Positions 41,310 through 51,148 are shown, counted from the stretch's first letter. The stretch: DNA of 64,000 nucleotides from Hylemonella gracilis (GCF_004328645.1 NZ_CP031395.1:186001-250000), one strand, 5' to 3'. Numbers and translations: made by a program. The notes: generated by a model not told the origin, from the sequence alone.

Positions 41310-43184
41310 ATGTCGACCGACCTCGCCCTGCCCGCATGGGGCTTTCGCAACGACACCTCGCCAGGACGCTGGCTGGCCGGGCTCACGCGCTGGATCGAAT
41401 ACCTGTCCGGCGCGGTACTGGCCACGAATGTGGTGATGGTGTTCCTCTCCGTGGTGTATCGCTACTTCCTGCACGATCCGGTGGACTGGGCCGAGGAAGT
41501 GGCCCGGGCCCTGATGATCGTGCTGGTGTTCTTCGGCGCGGCCACGGTGCTGGCGCGCAGTCAGCACGTGGGCGTCGACCTGTTCCGCAAGGGCTTGCCA
41601 GAAAGCTGGCAGCCCGCGCTGGTGCAGTCTGGCCACTGGGTGATTGCCGGCGTGTCGGCCAGCCTGTTCCTTTCTTCCGTGCTGCTGCTGATCGACTCCT
41701 ACGGCCAGACCACACCGCTGGGCCTGCCGCAGTGGCTGTACGTGTACCCGGTGATGATAGGCAGTCTGTTCATGGCACTTTTCGCCGTGGCCAACGCCCT
41801 CAACGGACCCGCGAAGGTCGTTTACGGAACGCTGATCGGCTGCGCGGTGCTGGCACTCACCGTCACCACCTGGAATACGCTGACGCCGGCGCTTGCCATC
41901 CCGCACGGTCTTCTGCTCCTCTTCGCTTTCCTGGGCGGGCTGCTGGCGGGCGTGCCCATCGGCTTCGTGCTGGCCTTCGCCTCACTGGTTTACTTTCTAT
42001 CCGACCCGTCGCTGCCCATGCTGGTGTATTCGCAGCAGGTGATGGCCGGCGGTGACCACTTCGTGCTGCTGGCCATCCCCTTCTTCGTGCTGGCCGGGCT
42101 GCTGATGGAAAGCAACGGCATGTCGTCGCGACTGATCGAGTTGCTGCTGCGCATCCTCGGACGCGTCAAGGGTGGCATGGGATTGATCACCATCACGGCA
42201 ACAGCCTTCTTCTCGGGCGTGTCGGGCTCCAAGCTGGCGGACATCGCGGCGGTCGGCGGCATCGTGATGCCCGCCGTGCGCCGCACCAAGCAGGACCCGA
42301 ACGAAGCGACCGGGCTGCTGGCCGCCACCGCCGTGATGGCCGAGACCATCCCGCCCTGCATCAACATGATCATCATGGGCTTCGTGGCCAACATCTCGAT
42401 CGCCGGCCTGTTCATGGCCGGACTGGTGCCGGCAGCCTTCATGGCCGTGACCCTGGGCGTGCTGGCCGTGATCGTGGGCCAGAAGATCAACCCCGACGAG
42501 GCCTTCGAACACCGCACACCGATGCTGAAGCTGCTGGGCGGCGCATTGATCGCCATCATCATGGTGGGCATGATCGGCAAGGGCGTTACGTCTGGCATCG
42601 CCACCTCTACAGAGGTCTCGGCGTTCGCCGTGGTCTATGCGCTGGTGGTGGGTGGTCTGGCCTTCCGCGAGCTGACGATGCAATCCATCGCGAAGCTGTT
42701 CGTAAGGTCGGCTTCAATGGCCGGGGGCATCCTCTTCATCGTGGCCTCGGCGTCCAGCCTGTCGTTCGTCCTCACCATTGAGCAGATTCCGCAAATGGTG
42801 TCGGCCTCGATGATCGCCTTTGCCCACGAGTACGGCAGCACCATGTTCATCCTGCTCTCGGTGCTGATGATGGTGATCTTCGGCGCGGTGCTGGAGGGCG
42901 CACCCGCGCTCATCATCTTCGGCCCCTTGCTCACGCCCATCGCGGCTCAGTTGGGGGTGAACCCGCTGCACTTCGGTACCGTGATGGTGATTGCCATGGG
43001 CCTGGGCCTGTTCGCGCCGCCCATCGGCCTGGGACTGTTCGCGACCTGCGCCATCACCGGCACCAAGGTGAGTGACGTGGCACGACCCATGATGAAGTAC
43101 CTCGCCGTGCTGGCCGTGGCACTCATCGTGCTGGTGCTGGTGCCTTCGTTCTCGCTGTGGCTGCCCGGCAAACTGGGACTCTAG
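41310..43184 (+). CDS. TRAP transporter fused permease, DctQM
   Basis: 624-residue fusion of small and large TRAP permeases. The DctQ part is about residues 20-175 (NVVMVFLSVVYRYFLHDPVDWAEEVARALMIVLVFFG, SQHVGVDLFRKGLP). The DctM part runs from about 190 to the end (FAFLGGLLAGVPIGFVLAFASLVYF, GGMGLITITATAFFSGVSGSKLADIAAVGG, MAETIPPCINMIIMGF). About 16 membrane helices. It works with the binding protein 53 bp upstream. Unlike the first TRAP system in this window, Q and M are one polypeptide. Confidence 0.94.
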   Translation: MSTDLALPAWGFRNDTSPGRWLAGLTRWIEYLSGAVLATNVVMVFLSVVYRYFLHDPVDWAEEVARALMIVLVFFGAATVLARSQHVGVDLFRKGLPESWQPALVQSGHWVIAGVSASLFLSSVLLLIDSYGQTTPLGLPQWLYVYPVMIGSLFMALFAVANALNGPAKVVYGTLIGCAVLALTVTTWNTLTPALAIPHGLLLLFAFLGGLLAGVPIGFVLAFASLVYFLSDPSLPMLVYSQQVMAGGDHFVLLAIPFFVLAGLLMESNGMSSRLIELLLRILGRVKGGMGLITITATAFFSGVSGSKLADIAAVGGIVMPAVRRTKQDPNEATGLLAATAVMAETIPPCINMIIMGFVANISIAGLFMAGLVPAAFMAVTLGVLAVIVGQKINPDEAFEHRTPMLKLLGGALIAIIMVGMIGKGVTSGIATSTEVSAFAVVYALVVGGLAFRELTMQSIAKLFVRSASMAGGILFIVASASSLSFVLTIEQIPQMVSASMIAFAHEYGSTMFILLSVLMMVIFGAVLEGAPALIIFGPLLTPIAAQLGVNPLHFGTVMVIAMGLGLFAPPIGLGLFATCAITGTKVSDVARPMMKYLAVLAVALIVLVLVPSFSLWLPGKLGL

Positions 43185-43202
43185 CCGTATTATCAAAAGC
43201 CT

Positions 43203-44285
43203 ATGCCCACGATCCAGGACGTCGCCAGTCACGCCTCCGTTTCCGTCAGCACCGTATCGAACGTGCTCAACGGGCGGTCCGACCGCATGCGCCCCGAAAC
43301 CCTGGCACGTGTCGAAGCGGCCATTGCCGCGCTGAACTTCCGGCCCAGCAAGCTGGCCCAGCAACTCAAGACCGGCCAGACGCCGTTGATCGGCCTGCTG
43401 GTGCCCTCAATGACCAACCCGATGTACGGCTACATCGCGCGCGAGATCGAGCACTTTGCGCAGGAGCTTTACGGCTACCGGTTGATGCTTGGCAGCACCT
43501 ATCGCGATCGCGACAAGGAAAGCGCCTTCTTCGACGATCTGCTCGCGCAGGGCGTGCGCAAGGTGATCGTGATCTCCTCGCTGAGCGACGAACGCCACCT
43601 GGAGCAGGCGGTGGAGCGCGGCTTAACCATCGTGAGCTACGACCGCGGCGCCACGCCGGGCAAGCCTTCGCGCGTCAGCCACGTGATGCCCGACAACTAC
43701 GAAGCCGCCCGCCTGGCCACCGCGCACCTGATCGAACAAGGCCACCGGCGGCTGGCCTTCGTCACCGTGGCCGGCATGACAATGAGCCGCAGCGCCAAGA
43801 TCGATGGCTTCCATGCCGCCGCCGAAGCCGCCGGTCTGCGCGACAACGCCGAGGTGCTGGACGGCGGCGCGCTGGATGAATACGGGGACGGGGTGATCGC
43901 CGAAGTCGGCCGCGCCACCGCCCTCAGGATCGCCGCGTTCGCCAACCGGCCCACGGGCATCGTGGCACTGAACGACCTGATGGCGCTGGGCCTGATGGCC
44001 GGATTGCGCGAAGCGGGCCTGAACGTGCCGCAGGACGTGTCGGTGGTCGGCATCGATGGTCTCTTCCTCTCGGCCTTGTCCAACCCCGGCCTCACCACCG
44101 TGCAGTTGCCGGTGCGGGAGATGGCCCGGGCCATGGTGGAGCGCGTGATGCAGCCGCCTGACGGCGGCGACAAAATCGACCAGTGCTTTGCGGCCAGTCA
44201 GCTGCTGAAGCGCCAGTCCGTTGCGCCGCCGCCCAGCGGCACAAATCGCGCGGCCCAGGCCAAGACGCGAACCACCTCGACATGA
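43203..44285 (+). CDS. LacI family transcriptional regulator
   Basis: 360-residue regulator. Helix-turn-helix at the N terminus (TIQDVASHASVSVSTVSNVLNG), hinge near residue 50, then periplasmic-binding-protein-like domain (IGLLVPSMTNPMYGYIAREIEHFAQE, GRLAFVTVAG-type strand, NDLMALGLMAGLREAGLNVPQDVSVVGID). It lies 18 bp after dctQM and overlaps the dehydrogenase gene by 4 bp, so it is inside the operon it probably controls via the repeats at 40171-40209. The effector is likely the transported acid or a derivative. Confidence 0.93.
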   Translation: MPTIQDVASHASVSVSTVSNVLNGRSDRMRPETLARVEAAIAALNFRPSKLAQQLKTGQTPLIGLLVPSMTNPMYGYIAREIEHFAQELYGYRLMLGSTYRDRDKESAFFDDLLAQGVRKVIVISSLSDERHLEQAVERGLTIVSYDRGATPGKPSRVSHVMPDNYEAARLATAHLIEQGHRRLAFVTVAGMTMSRSAKIDGFHAAAEAAGLRDNAEVLDGGALDEYGDGVIAEVGRATALRIAAFANRPTGIVALNDLMALGLMAGLREAGLNVPQDVSVVGIDGLFLSALSNPGLTTVQLPVREMARAMVERVMQPPDGGDKIDQCFAASQLLKRQSVAPPPSGTNRAAQAKTRTTST

Positions 44286-45283
44286 TCACCGTTTTCGTCT
44301 CACACCCCACCAATAAGCTGGCTCAGTACTTCGGCCCCCGGGCCACCCAGGCACTGCAGGCCATCGCCAACGTGCGGTTCAACTCTGAGGCGCGCGACCT
44401 GGGCGCCGACGAACTCGTGGCCGCCCTGCAAGGCTGCGACGCACTCATCGCCTACCGGCAGACGCCTGGCCCTGAATCGCTCTTCCAATGCCTGCCCGGG
44501 CTGGCCGCCTTCATCCGCTGCGCGGTGGACATCCGCACCGTGGACGTGCCCGCCGCCAGCCGGCATGGCGTCCTGATCACACAGGCCAGCGCCGGTTATG
44601 TGCCGGCCGTGGCGGAATGGATCGTCGCCGCGATGATCGATCTGGGCCGCGGCATCACCGCTTATGCCATGGACTACCGTGCTGGCCGGCCCGTGCAGCC
44701 CTTCATGGGCCGCGAGCTGCGCGACGCCACGCTAGGCATCATCGGCTACGGGCAGATTGGCCAGTACTTGGGCGGTCTGGCGCTGGCCTTTGGCATGCAC
44801 GTGCTGGTCGATACGCCCCAGCCCGTGGCGGGGCAGCCGCGGCTGAAGCAAGTCACGCGGCCGGAGCTGCTGGCGTCGTCGGATTTCGTGGTCTGCCTGG
44901 CGCCGGCCACGCCGCAGACGGAGAACCTGATGGATGCCCAGGCCTTTGCCGCGATGAAACCCGGCGCCTTCTTCCTCAATGCCGCGCGCGGCGAACTGGT
45001 GGACGACAACGCTCTGCTGCAAGCCCTGGACAGCGGCCACCTGGCCGGGTGCGCACTGGACGTTGGCCGCGCGCCCGACCAGATGCCCACGCCCGAACTG
45101 GCCCGACACCCCCTGGTGCTGGCGGCCCCGCACATCGGTGGCCTGACGCAACCGGCCATCGAACACCAGGCACTGGAAACCGTGGCGCAGTTGAAAGAGC
45201 TCATCCAGGGCCGCATCCCCATCGGCGCCGTCAACGCTCCGCACGCCACGCGCCTGCGACAGTGGAAGGCACGCCAGTCATGA
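44282..45283 (+). CDS. D-2-hydroxyacid dehydrogenase family protein
   Basis: 333-residue NAD(P)-dependent dehydrogenase. NAD loop LGIIGYGQIGQYLGGLALAF (Gly155, Gly157, Gly160), catalytic Arg236 in NAARGELVD and His284 in APHIGG. The position of the usual catalytic Glu (LDVFxxEP) reads LDVGRAPDQMP, so Pro265/Asp266 replaces it; activity or substrate may differ from classical members. Start ATG at 44282 overlaps the LacI stop (ATGA), and its stop overlaps the amidohydrolase start the same way. Confidence 0.9.
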   Translation: MITVFVSHPTNKLAQYFGPRATQALQAIANVRFNSEARDLGADELVAALQGCDALIAYRQTPGPESLFQCLPGLAAFIRCAVDIRTVDVPAASRHGVLITQASAGYVPAVAEWIVAAMIDLGRGITAYAMDYRAGRPVQPFMGRELRDATLGIIGYGQIGQYLGGLALAFGMHVLVDTPQPVAGQPRLKQVTRPELLASSDFVVCLAPATPQTENLMDAQAFAAMKPGAFFLNAARGELVDDNALLQALDSGHLAGCALDVGRAPDQMPTPELARHPLVLAAPHIGGLTQPAIEHQALETVAQLKELIQGRIPIGAVNAPHATRLRQWKARQS

Positions 45284-46089
45284 TTTCCCACGAAGGTGCC
45301 TGCGACTGTCATATCCACGTCTTCGAGGACCGGTACCCACTGGCGCCCACCGCCACCTTCAAACCGCCGCATGCCCCCGCGGCGGACTACCGCCAGGTGC
45401 AGCGTTCGCTGGGCCTGGCGCGTGTGGTCGTCGTGCAGCCCACCGGCTACGGCTTTGACAACAGCTGCACGCTGGAAGCGATGAAGCAGTTGGGCCCAGG
45501 CGCCCGTGGCATCGCCGTGATCCGCCATGACGTTGATCACGCCGAGCTGCTGCGCCTGCACGAGGCGGGCATCCGCGGCGTGCGTTTCATGATGCTGCCC
45601 GGCGGCGTGCTGCCCTGGTCCGACCTGGAGCCTATGGCCCGGCGCATCGCGCCGCTGGGCTGGAACATCAACCTGCAGCTGGATGGCCATGAACTGGCCA
45701 CGCACGAGGCCATGCTGACCACCCTGCCCTGCAAACTGGTGATCGACCATCTGGGCAAGTTCCTGGGCCCCGTCAACCAGGACAGCGCCGGTTTCCAGGC
45801 CCTGCGCCACCTGCTGGACCGTGGCAGCAGTTGGGTGAAACTCTCCGCGCCCTACGAAAGCTCCAGGAGCGGACCACCGGACTATGACGATGTGCGGTGG
45901 ATTCCCGAGCGACTGGCCACGGAGTTTCCAGAACGATGCCTATGGGCCAGCAACTGGCCGCATCCGAACGTGACGCCGACGCCGCGCGCGGAAGCGATGC
46001 TGGAATGGTTCTTCAGTTGCGTGCGAGATGACATCACGCGCGCGAAGATCCTGGCCACCAATCCCGCCACCCTGTATGAAATGCCGTGA
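45280..46089 (+). CDS. Amidohydrolase 2 family (COG3618), lactonase-like
   Basis: 269-residue TIM-barrel hydrolase of the group that includes 2-pyrone-4,6-dicarboxylate hydrolase, 4-sulfomuconolactone hydrolase and D-galactarolactone isomerase. CDCHIHVFEDRYPL carries the HxH pair (His11, His13), and later blocks are IRGVRFMMLPGGVLPW, KLVIDHLGKF and WVKLSAPYESS. Where LigI has a catalytic Asp in the DWPH motif, this protein has Asn225 (ASNWPHPN). Last gene of the TRAP operon, overlapping the dehydrogenase by 4 bp. It likely opens a lactone of the transported acid. Confidence 0.88.
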   Translation: MISHEGACDCHIHVFEDRYPLAPTATFKPPHAPAADYRQVQRSLGLARVVVVQPTGYGFDNSCTLEAMKQLGPGARGIAVIRHDVDHAELLRLHEAGIRGVRFMMLPGGVLPWSDLEPMARRIAPLGWNINLQLDGHELATHEAMLTTLPCKLVIDHLGKFLGPVNQDSAGFQALRHLLDRGSSWVKLSAPYESSRSGPPDYDDVRWIPERLATEFPERCLWASNWPHPNVTPTPRAEAMLEWFFSCVRDDITRAKILATNPATLYEMP

Positions 46090-46273
46090 TAGCAGCCGGG
46101 CAGTGCGGCTTCGATGACGCTGGCATCGATCTTCGTCGTTGCCATCGTCGCATCGAACTCGCGCTTGCAGGCAACCAGATCGCGGACGCTTTCCTGCCCG
46201 CCATGGCCAACAATCGTCCAATATCGCGCCCGCCCCCTTCAGGCTGGCGCTGCGCGCCACAAAAACGCGCCGG

Positions 46274-48133
46274 TCATTCGACCGTCACGCTTTTGGCGAG
46301 ATTACGCGGCTTATCAACATCCGTCCCACGCGCCAGGGCCGTGTGGTACGCCAGCAATTGCAAGGGCACCACATGCAGCAGCGGCGAGAGCGCACCATAG
46401 TGCTCGGGCATACGGATGACGTGCAGGCCCTCCCCGCTTTCGATGCGGGTGTCGGTGTCGGCCAGCACGTAGAGCACGCCGCCGCGCGCGCGCACTTCCT
46501 GCATATTGCTCTTGAGCTTCTCCAGCAGTGCGTCGTGGGGCGCGACGGTGACCACCGGCATGTCCGAGGTCACCAGGGCCAGAGGGCCGTGCTTGAGCTC
46601 GCCGGCCGGGTAGGCCTCGGCGTGGATGTAGCTGATTTCCTTGAGCTTGAGCGCGCCTTCCAGCGCGATGGGGTAATGCAGACCCCGGCCGAGAAAGAGC
46701 GCGTTCTGCATGCGCGCAAAGTCTTCCGCCCAGCTCATCAGCTGGGGCTCCAGCGCCAGCACGGCCTGCAAGGCCACGGGCAGGTGGCGCATGGCCTTGA
46801 GGTGCTGGGCTTCCTCCACCTCGCTCAAATTGCCACGCATCTGCGCCAGCACCAGGGTCAGCAGAAAGAGCGCGGCCAGTTGCGTCGTGAATGCCTTGGT
46901 GCTGGCCACGCCGATCTCCACGCCCGCGCGGGTGACGTAGGACAGCTTGCACTCACGCACCATGGCGCTGGTCGCGACGTTGCAGATGGTCAGAGTCTGG
47001 GTCATGCCCAGGCCTTGCGCGTGGCGCAGCGCAGACAGGGTGTCCGCGGTCTCGCCGCTCTGGCTGATCGTCACCACGAGGGTGCGCGGATCGGGCACGG
47101 AGTCACGGTAGCGGTACTCGCTGGCCACTTCCACCTGGGTCGGGATCTTGGCGATGCTTTCCAGCCAGTATTTGGCCGTGCAGCCGCTGTAGTAGCTGGT
47201 GCCGCAGGCGAGGATGAGCACCTTGTCGATTTCCTTGAACACCGTGTAGGCACCGTCCCCGAACAGCTCGGGCACGATGCCCTCCACACCCTCCAGGGTG
47301 TCGGCGATGGCGCGCGGCTGCTCGAAGATTTCCTTCTGCATGTAGTGGCGGTAGGGACCCAGTTCGGCCGCGCCGCTGTGGGCCAACACCGTGCGCACGG
47401 CGCGTTGCGCCGGTTTGTGGTCTTTGCCGACGATCCAGTACTTGCCGAGCTGGATGTCCACCACGTCGCCCTCTTCCAGGTAGACGATCTGGTCGGTCAC
47501 GCCGGCCAGGGCCATGGCGTCGCTGGCCAGATAGTTGGCGCCGGCGTCCGCGTCCTTGCCCACGCCGAGGATGAGCGGCGACCCCGCGCGCGCGCCCACC
47601 ACGCGGTGCGGCTCGTCCTTGTGGAAGACCGCGATCGCGTAGGCACCGTGCATCTGCCGGGTCGCAGCCTTGACGGCTTCAAACAGATCCCCTTCGTAGA
47701 GCGAGTCAATCAGGTGCGTGATGACCTCTGTGTCCGTCTGGCTGGCGAACACATACCCGCGCTTTTGCAGGGCGGCACGCAACTCCTCGTAGTTCTCGAT
47801 GATGCCGTTGTGCACCAGGGCCACGCGTGCCGCGCGGGCGGCGGCTTCCGCGCCCGGGCCATGGCTGAAATGCGGGTGCGCGTTGTGCACGGCGGGCGCG
47901 CCATGCGTGGCCCAGCGCGTGTGGGCGATGCCGGTGTAGCCCTGCACCGCGTCACGCTGCACCTGCTCCATCAACTCCGCCACCCGCGCCGTGCTGCGCG
48001 CGCGTTGCGGCCCACCGGACGTGTGCACGGCCACGCCGCAGGAGTCATAACCCCGGTACTCAAGCCGCTGCAGGCCCTGCACCAGCACGGGAACGATGTT
48101 GCGTTGGGAAACGGCGCCGACGATGCCACACAT
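46274..48133 (-). CDS. glmS: Glutamine-fructose-6-phosphate transaminase (isomerizing)
   Basis: 619-residue enzyme making glucosamine-6-phosphate, first step of UDP-GlcNAc synthesis. N-terminal class II glutaminase with catalytic Cys2 ([20 protein letters not shown]) and [14 protein letters not shown]-terminal half with two SIS domains ([61 protein letters not shown]). Length is normal. It is divergent from an Lrp-type gene; glmU, later in the same pathway, is encoded 1.5 kb further on, in the same direction. No glmS ribozyme is visible upstream. Confidence 0.97.
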   Translation of the reverse strand: MCGIVGAVSQRNIVPVLVQGLQRLEYRGYDSCGVAVHTSGGPQRARSTARVAELMEQVQRDAVQGYTGIAHTRWATHGAPAVHNAHPHFSHGPGAEAAARAARVALVHNGIIENYEELRAALQKRGYVFASQTDTEVITHLIDSLYEGDLFEAVKAATRQMHGAYAIAVFHKDEPHRVVGARAGSPLILGVGKDADAGANYLASDAMALAGVTDQIVYLEEGDVVDIQLGKYWIVGKDHKPAQRAVRTVLAHSGAAELGPYRHYMQKEIFEQPRAIADTLEGVEGIVPELFGDGAYTVFKEIDKVLILACGTSYYSGCTAKYWLESIAKIPTQVEVASEYRYRDSVPDPRTLVVTISQSGETADTLSALRHAQGLGMTQTLTICNVATSAMVRECKLSYVTRAGVEIGVASTKAFTTQLAALFLLTLVLAQMRGNLSEVEEAQHLKAMRHLPVALQAVLALEPQLMSWAEDFARMQNALFLGRGLHYPIALEGALKLKEISYIHAEAYPAGELKHGPLALVTSDMPVVTVAPHDALLEKLKSNMQEVRARGGVLYVLADTDTRIESGEGLHVIRMPEHYGALSPLLHVVPLQLLAYHTALARGTDVDKPRNLAKSVTVE

Positions 48134-48252
48134 GGAAATGCTCGCTGCTGAGTTGGAATGGCGTGATGGTAGATAGCCCAGAGAGAAATATCTCGTTGAT
48201 ATTCATCGATCAATGAACGAAAATTCCATCAAAATCAGTAAGACAATTTTTA

Positions 48253-48266
48253 TTTCATAAATGAAA
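48253..48266. promoter_or_regulatory. Palindrome at the Lrp gene start
   Basis: TTTCAT-AA-ATGAAA, perfect, six bases before the lrp-like ATG in an AT-rich divergent region. It could be an autoregulatory site overlapping the ribosome binding region. Inferred only from symmetry and position. Confidence 0.45.
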
Positions 48267-48271
48267 GAAAA

Positions 48272-48772
48272 ATGGATTTTTCAGAAACAATCAAGCTCGA
48301 TGCCATCGATCTGCTCCTGCTCGATGCCTTGCAACAGGACAACAGCCTGAGCAACCAGTCCCTGGCCGAGCACGCCCATATTTCGCCCCCCACCTGCCTG
48401 CGTCGCGTCAAACGCCTGGTGGAGGAGGGCCTGATCGAAAAGCAGATCGCCATCCTGAGTGCCGACAGGCTCGCCCCCCTGCTCGGCCACGGCCTGCAGG
48501 CCATCGTGGAAATCACGCTGGAACGCCAGGGCGAGGAGGCCCAGACGGCCTTTGAGCAACGCGTCGTGCAGGACCGCGCCGTGCAGCAGTGCTATCGCGT
48601 CTCGCCCGGGCCGGACTTCGTGCTCATCGTCCAGACGCGCGACATGCCGGACTACCTGGCGTTGACGCAGCGCCTCTTCACCAGCGACGCCAATGTGCGC
48701 AATGTGAAGACCTACTTCAGCACCAAGCGCGGGAAATTTGGCGCGCAGATTCCCTTGCCATCCAAGCCCTGA
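48272..48772 (+). CDS. Lrp/AsnC family regulator
   Basis: 166-residue regulator with N-terminal helix-turn-helix (LDAIDLLLLDALQQDNSLSNQSLAEHAHISPPTCLRRVKRLVEEGLI) and a C-terminal ligand-binding RAM domain (VEITLERQGEEAQTAFEQRV, QQCYRVSPGPDFVLIVQTRDM). Divergent from glmS, converging on the histidine kinase gene (6-bp gap between stops). Target and ligand unknown, most likely an amino acid. Confidence 0.92.
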   Translation: MDFSETIKLDAIDLLLLDALQQDNSLSNQSLAEHAHISPPTCLRRVKRLVEEGLIEKQIAILSADRLAPLLGHGLQAIVEITLERQGEEAQTAFEQRVVQDRAVQQCYRVSPGPDFVLIVQTRDMPDYLALTQRLFTSDANVRNVKTYFSTKRGKFGAQIPLPSKP

Positions 48773-48778
48773 CCGCTG

Positions 48779-49597
48779 CTACAGCAACTCCCCCTGCCGC
48801 GCCGGCATGGGCAAGGTCACGCTGACGTGGCAGCCCGCGTCCGGCATGGCGTCGATGCGGATCGAGCCGCCATGGCGCTGCGCGACCTTGCGCGCCAGCG
48901 CCAAGCCCATTCCCAGCCCCTCAAACTGCTGATTGCCGTGCAGGCGCTGGAACACATTGAACAATTTGCCGCCCAGCGCCGGATCAAAGCCCGCGCCGTT
49001 GTCGCGCACATGGATGGTGGCCCATTCCTCGCCGGCGGACCCTGCACCACCGGCTTCGCCTTCCACCACGATCAGGGCTGTCTTGCGCTGCCGGGTGAAC
49101 TTGAGCGCGTTGGACAGAAGCTGCGCAAACAGCAGGCGCAGCAACCCGGCGTCCCCTCGCAAGGGCGGCAAGGCCGGGTCCACCCGCCATTGCACGGCGC
49201 GCAGCGGTGACAGTGCGGCACCGGTCGGTTGCGCGGCTGCGGCCACTTCCCAGGCCCGCTGCTCCTGCGCCATCGCCTCCGCCTGCAACTCCGCCAGCAG
49301 CGCGTTCGCATCCAGCGCAACGGGTTGCAGATCGGCCCGGTCCAGCAGCGCCCATTCGCGCAGGCCGTCGATCTGCCGCCCCATCTGCTGCGCGGCTTCG
49401 CTGATGGTCGCCAGAAAACGGGTCGCCTCGCCGTTCAGTTCGTCGCCCACCTCCTCGCGCAGCAGCCCCGCGTAGGAAATGATGTGCCGCAGCGGCGCGC
49501 GCAGGTCATGCGCCACCACATGGGTGAAATCAGCCAGGGACGCCCGCACCGCCGCCAACTCGGCGCGCAGACGCTCGATTTCCCGGTCCGTCTTCAC
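48779..49597 (-). CDS. Sensor-less histidine kinase, phytochrome-kinase-like
   Basis: 272-residue cytosolic kinase. Short N-terminal coiled coil (REIERLRAELAAVRASLADF), HisKA helix with phospho-acceptor His in VVAHDLRAPLRHIISYAG (near residue 30), then HATPase with LLSNALKFT (N box), DNGAGFD (G1) and GLGMGLALAR (G2). No membrane segment or sensor domain. Starts GTG at 49597, 16 bp after glmU in the same direction, so it may be co-transcribed with glmU. No response regulator gene is adjacent, so its signal and partner are unknown. Confidence 0.88.
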   Translation of the reverse strand: MKTDREIERLRAELAAVRASLADFTHVVAHDLRAPLRHIISYAGLLREEVGDELNGEATRFLATISEAAQQMGRQIDGLREWALLDRADLQPVALDANALLAELQAEAMAQEQRAWEVAAAAQPTGAALSPLRAVQWRVDPALPPLRGDAGLLRLLFAQLLSNALKFTRQRKTALIVVEGEAGGAGSAGEEWATIHVRDNGAGFDPALGGKLFNVFQRLHGNQQFEGLGMGLALARKVAQRHGGSIRIDAMPDAGCHVSVTLPMPARQGELL

Positions 49598-49613
49598 GCT
49601 GGATATCCGTCGG

Positions 49614-51032
49614 TCACGGTTTCTTCGCGGCGTTCTTGCTCGGCCGGGTCCAACCCGGCACCGAGGCCTGACGCGCGCGCCCGACGGTCAGGGCACCGGG
49701 TGCCGTGTTCTTGCTGATGGTGGAGCCCCCCCCCACGGTGCCGCCCGCGCCGATGGTGACGGGCGCGATCAGCACGCAGTTGCTGCCGATGTGCACATCG
49801 TCCTCGATCACCGTGCGGTGCTTGTTGGCACCGTCGTAGTTGGCCGTGATGCTGCCCGCACCATAGTTCACGCGCGCGCCCACCTGCGCGTCGCCGAGGT
49901 AGGCCAGGTGGTTGGCCTTGGCGCCGGCCGCCAGCGTGCTGTTCTTGACTTCGACGAAGTTGCCAATGTGGACTTCCTCGCCCAGCTTGGCGCCGGGTCG
50001 CAGGCGGGCGTAAGGCCCAATCAATGCGCCCGCACCAACCTCCACCCGCTCACCCTCGGAAGCACCGCCTTCGATGTGCGTGTAGGGGTGGATGACCGCG
50101 CCGGCCGCGATGCGCGCGTTGCCGATGACGCAATGGGGCCCGATGCGCACGCCCTCGCCCAACTCCACCTGGCCGGTGAAGACACAGCCCACGTCAATTT
50201 CCACATCCTGCGCGCAGCGCAACTCACCACGCACGTCCAGCCGCGCCGGGTCGGCCAGGCGCACCCCCTGCTCCAGCAAACCGCGCGCGATGCGCAATTG
50301 GTAGGCACGTTCCAGCTCGGCCAGTTGCAAGGGACTGTTGACGCCCGCCACCTGCGCGGCGTCATCGGTGGGCAGCGCCACCACGGGCACACCGTCGGCC
50401 ACGGCCAGTTTCACCACGTCCGTCAGGTAGTACTCGCCCTGGGCATTGCGATTGTCCAGCCGGGTCAGCCAGGTCTTGAGCTGTTTCGCAGGCGCGGCCA
50501 GGATGCCGCTGTAGACCTCGCGGATCTGGCGCTGTTGCTCGCTCGCATCCTTCTGCTCCACGATGGCGCGCACCGTGCCGGATGGATCGCGCACGATGCG
50601 GCCGTACCCGGTCGGGTCGTCGAAGGCGATGGTCAGCAGGGCCAGCTTGTCACCGCCACTGGCATTGATGAGGGCGTGCAAGGTGTCGGACTGGATCAGG
50701 GGCACGTCGCCCGAGAGCACCACCACCACGCCATCGTCCGGCAACAGCGGCGCGGCCTGCTGCACCGCGTGGCCGGTGCCAAGCTGAGGCTCCTGCCGCA
50801 CGAACTCCAAGGCGGCCTGATTGCGTGACATCACGCCGGCTTCCACCTGCTCGGCGCCATGGCCTGTCACCACCACCACGCGCCGCGCCTGTAGCACCGC
50901 CGCCGTGTCCAGCACATGCTGCAGCAGCGCCCGGCCACCCAGGCGGTGCAGCACCTTGGGCAGACGGCTCTTCATGCGGGTGCCCTTGCCCGCGGCCATC
51001 ACGACCACATCCACTGCCATAACGCTTGCCAT
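49614..51032 (-). CDS. glmU: Bifunctional GlmU: GlcNAc-1-P uridyltransferase / GlcN-1-P acetyltransferase
   Basis: 472-residue enzyme of UDP-GlcNAc synthesis. N-terminal pyrophosphorylase (VVVMAAGKGTRMKSRLPKVLH, then GDVPLIQSDT, NAQGEYYLTDVV) and C-terminal left-handed beta-helix acetyltransferase with hexapeptide repeats (IGPHCVIGNARIAAGAVIHPYTHI, GNFVEVKNSTLAAGAKANHLAYLGDA, GAGSITANYDGANKHRTVI). The ATG at 51032 has AAGG upstream; an ATG at 51020 (MAVDVVVMAAGKG) is an alternative. Upstream terminator separates it from the Bug gene. Confidence 0.96.
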   Translation of the reverse strand: MASVMAVDVVVMAAGKGTRMKSRLPKVLHRLGGRALLQHVLDTAAVLQARRVVVVTGHGAEQVEAGVMSRNQAALEFVRQEPQLGTGHAVQQAAPLLPDDGVVVVLSGDVPLIQSDTLHALINASGGDKLALLTIAFDDPTGYGRIVRDPSGTVRAIVEQKDASEQQRQIREVYSGILAAPAKQLKTWLTRLDNRNAQGEYYLTDVVKLAVADGVPVVALPTDDAAQVAGVNSPLQLAELERAYQLRIARGLLEQGVRLADPARLDVRGELRCAQDVEIDVGCVFTGQVELGEGVRIGPHCVIGNARIAAGAVIHPYTHIEGGASEGERVEVGAGALIGPYARLRPGAKLGEEVHIGNFVEVKNSTLAAGAKANHLAYLGDAQVGARVNYGAGSITANYDGANKHRTVIEDDVHIGSNCVLIAPVTIGAGGTVGGGSTISKNTAPGALTVGRARQASVPGWTRPSKNAAKKP

Positions 51033-51115
51033 ATCGGAACCTTGCACCCCCGCGTGAAAAACAGGCCGCATTATCGGCGCGCGCGCAGCCGCCGGGCGGG
51101 CGATGTGCACGCCCA

Positions 51116-51148
51116 AGAAAAAAGCCGCCGGACTTGCGTCCAGCGGCT
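51116..51148 (-). terminator. Terminator after the Bug gene, upstream of glmU
   Basis: Read on the minus strand: stem AGCCGC, inner pairs, GCGGCT with loop, then TTTTTT (51123-51117). It ends transcription of the Bug gene at 51193 before glmU. Confidence 0.85.

Noticed and set aside
44488..45279. Upstream in-frame extension of the amidohydrolase inside the dehydrogenase gene
   Set aside because: It has no similarity to either family, and the ATGA overlap at 45280 gives the natural start.
48134..48271. Possible glmS ribozyme upstream of glmS
   Set aside because: The divergent region is AT-rich and short, shows no ribozyme core, and such ribozymes are typical of Gram-positive bacteria.
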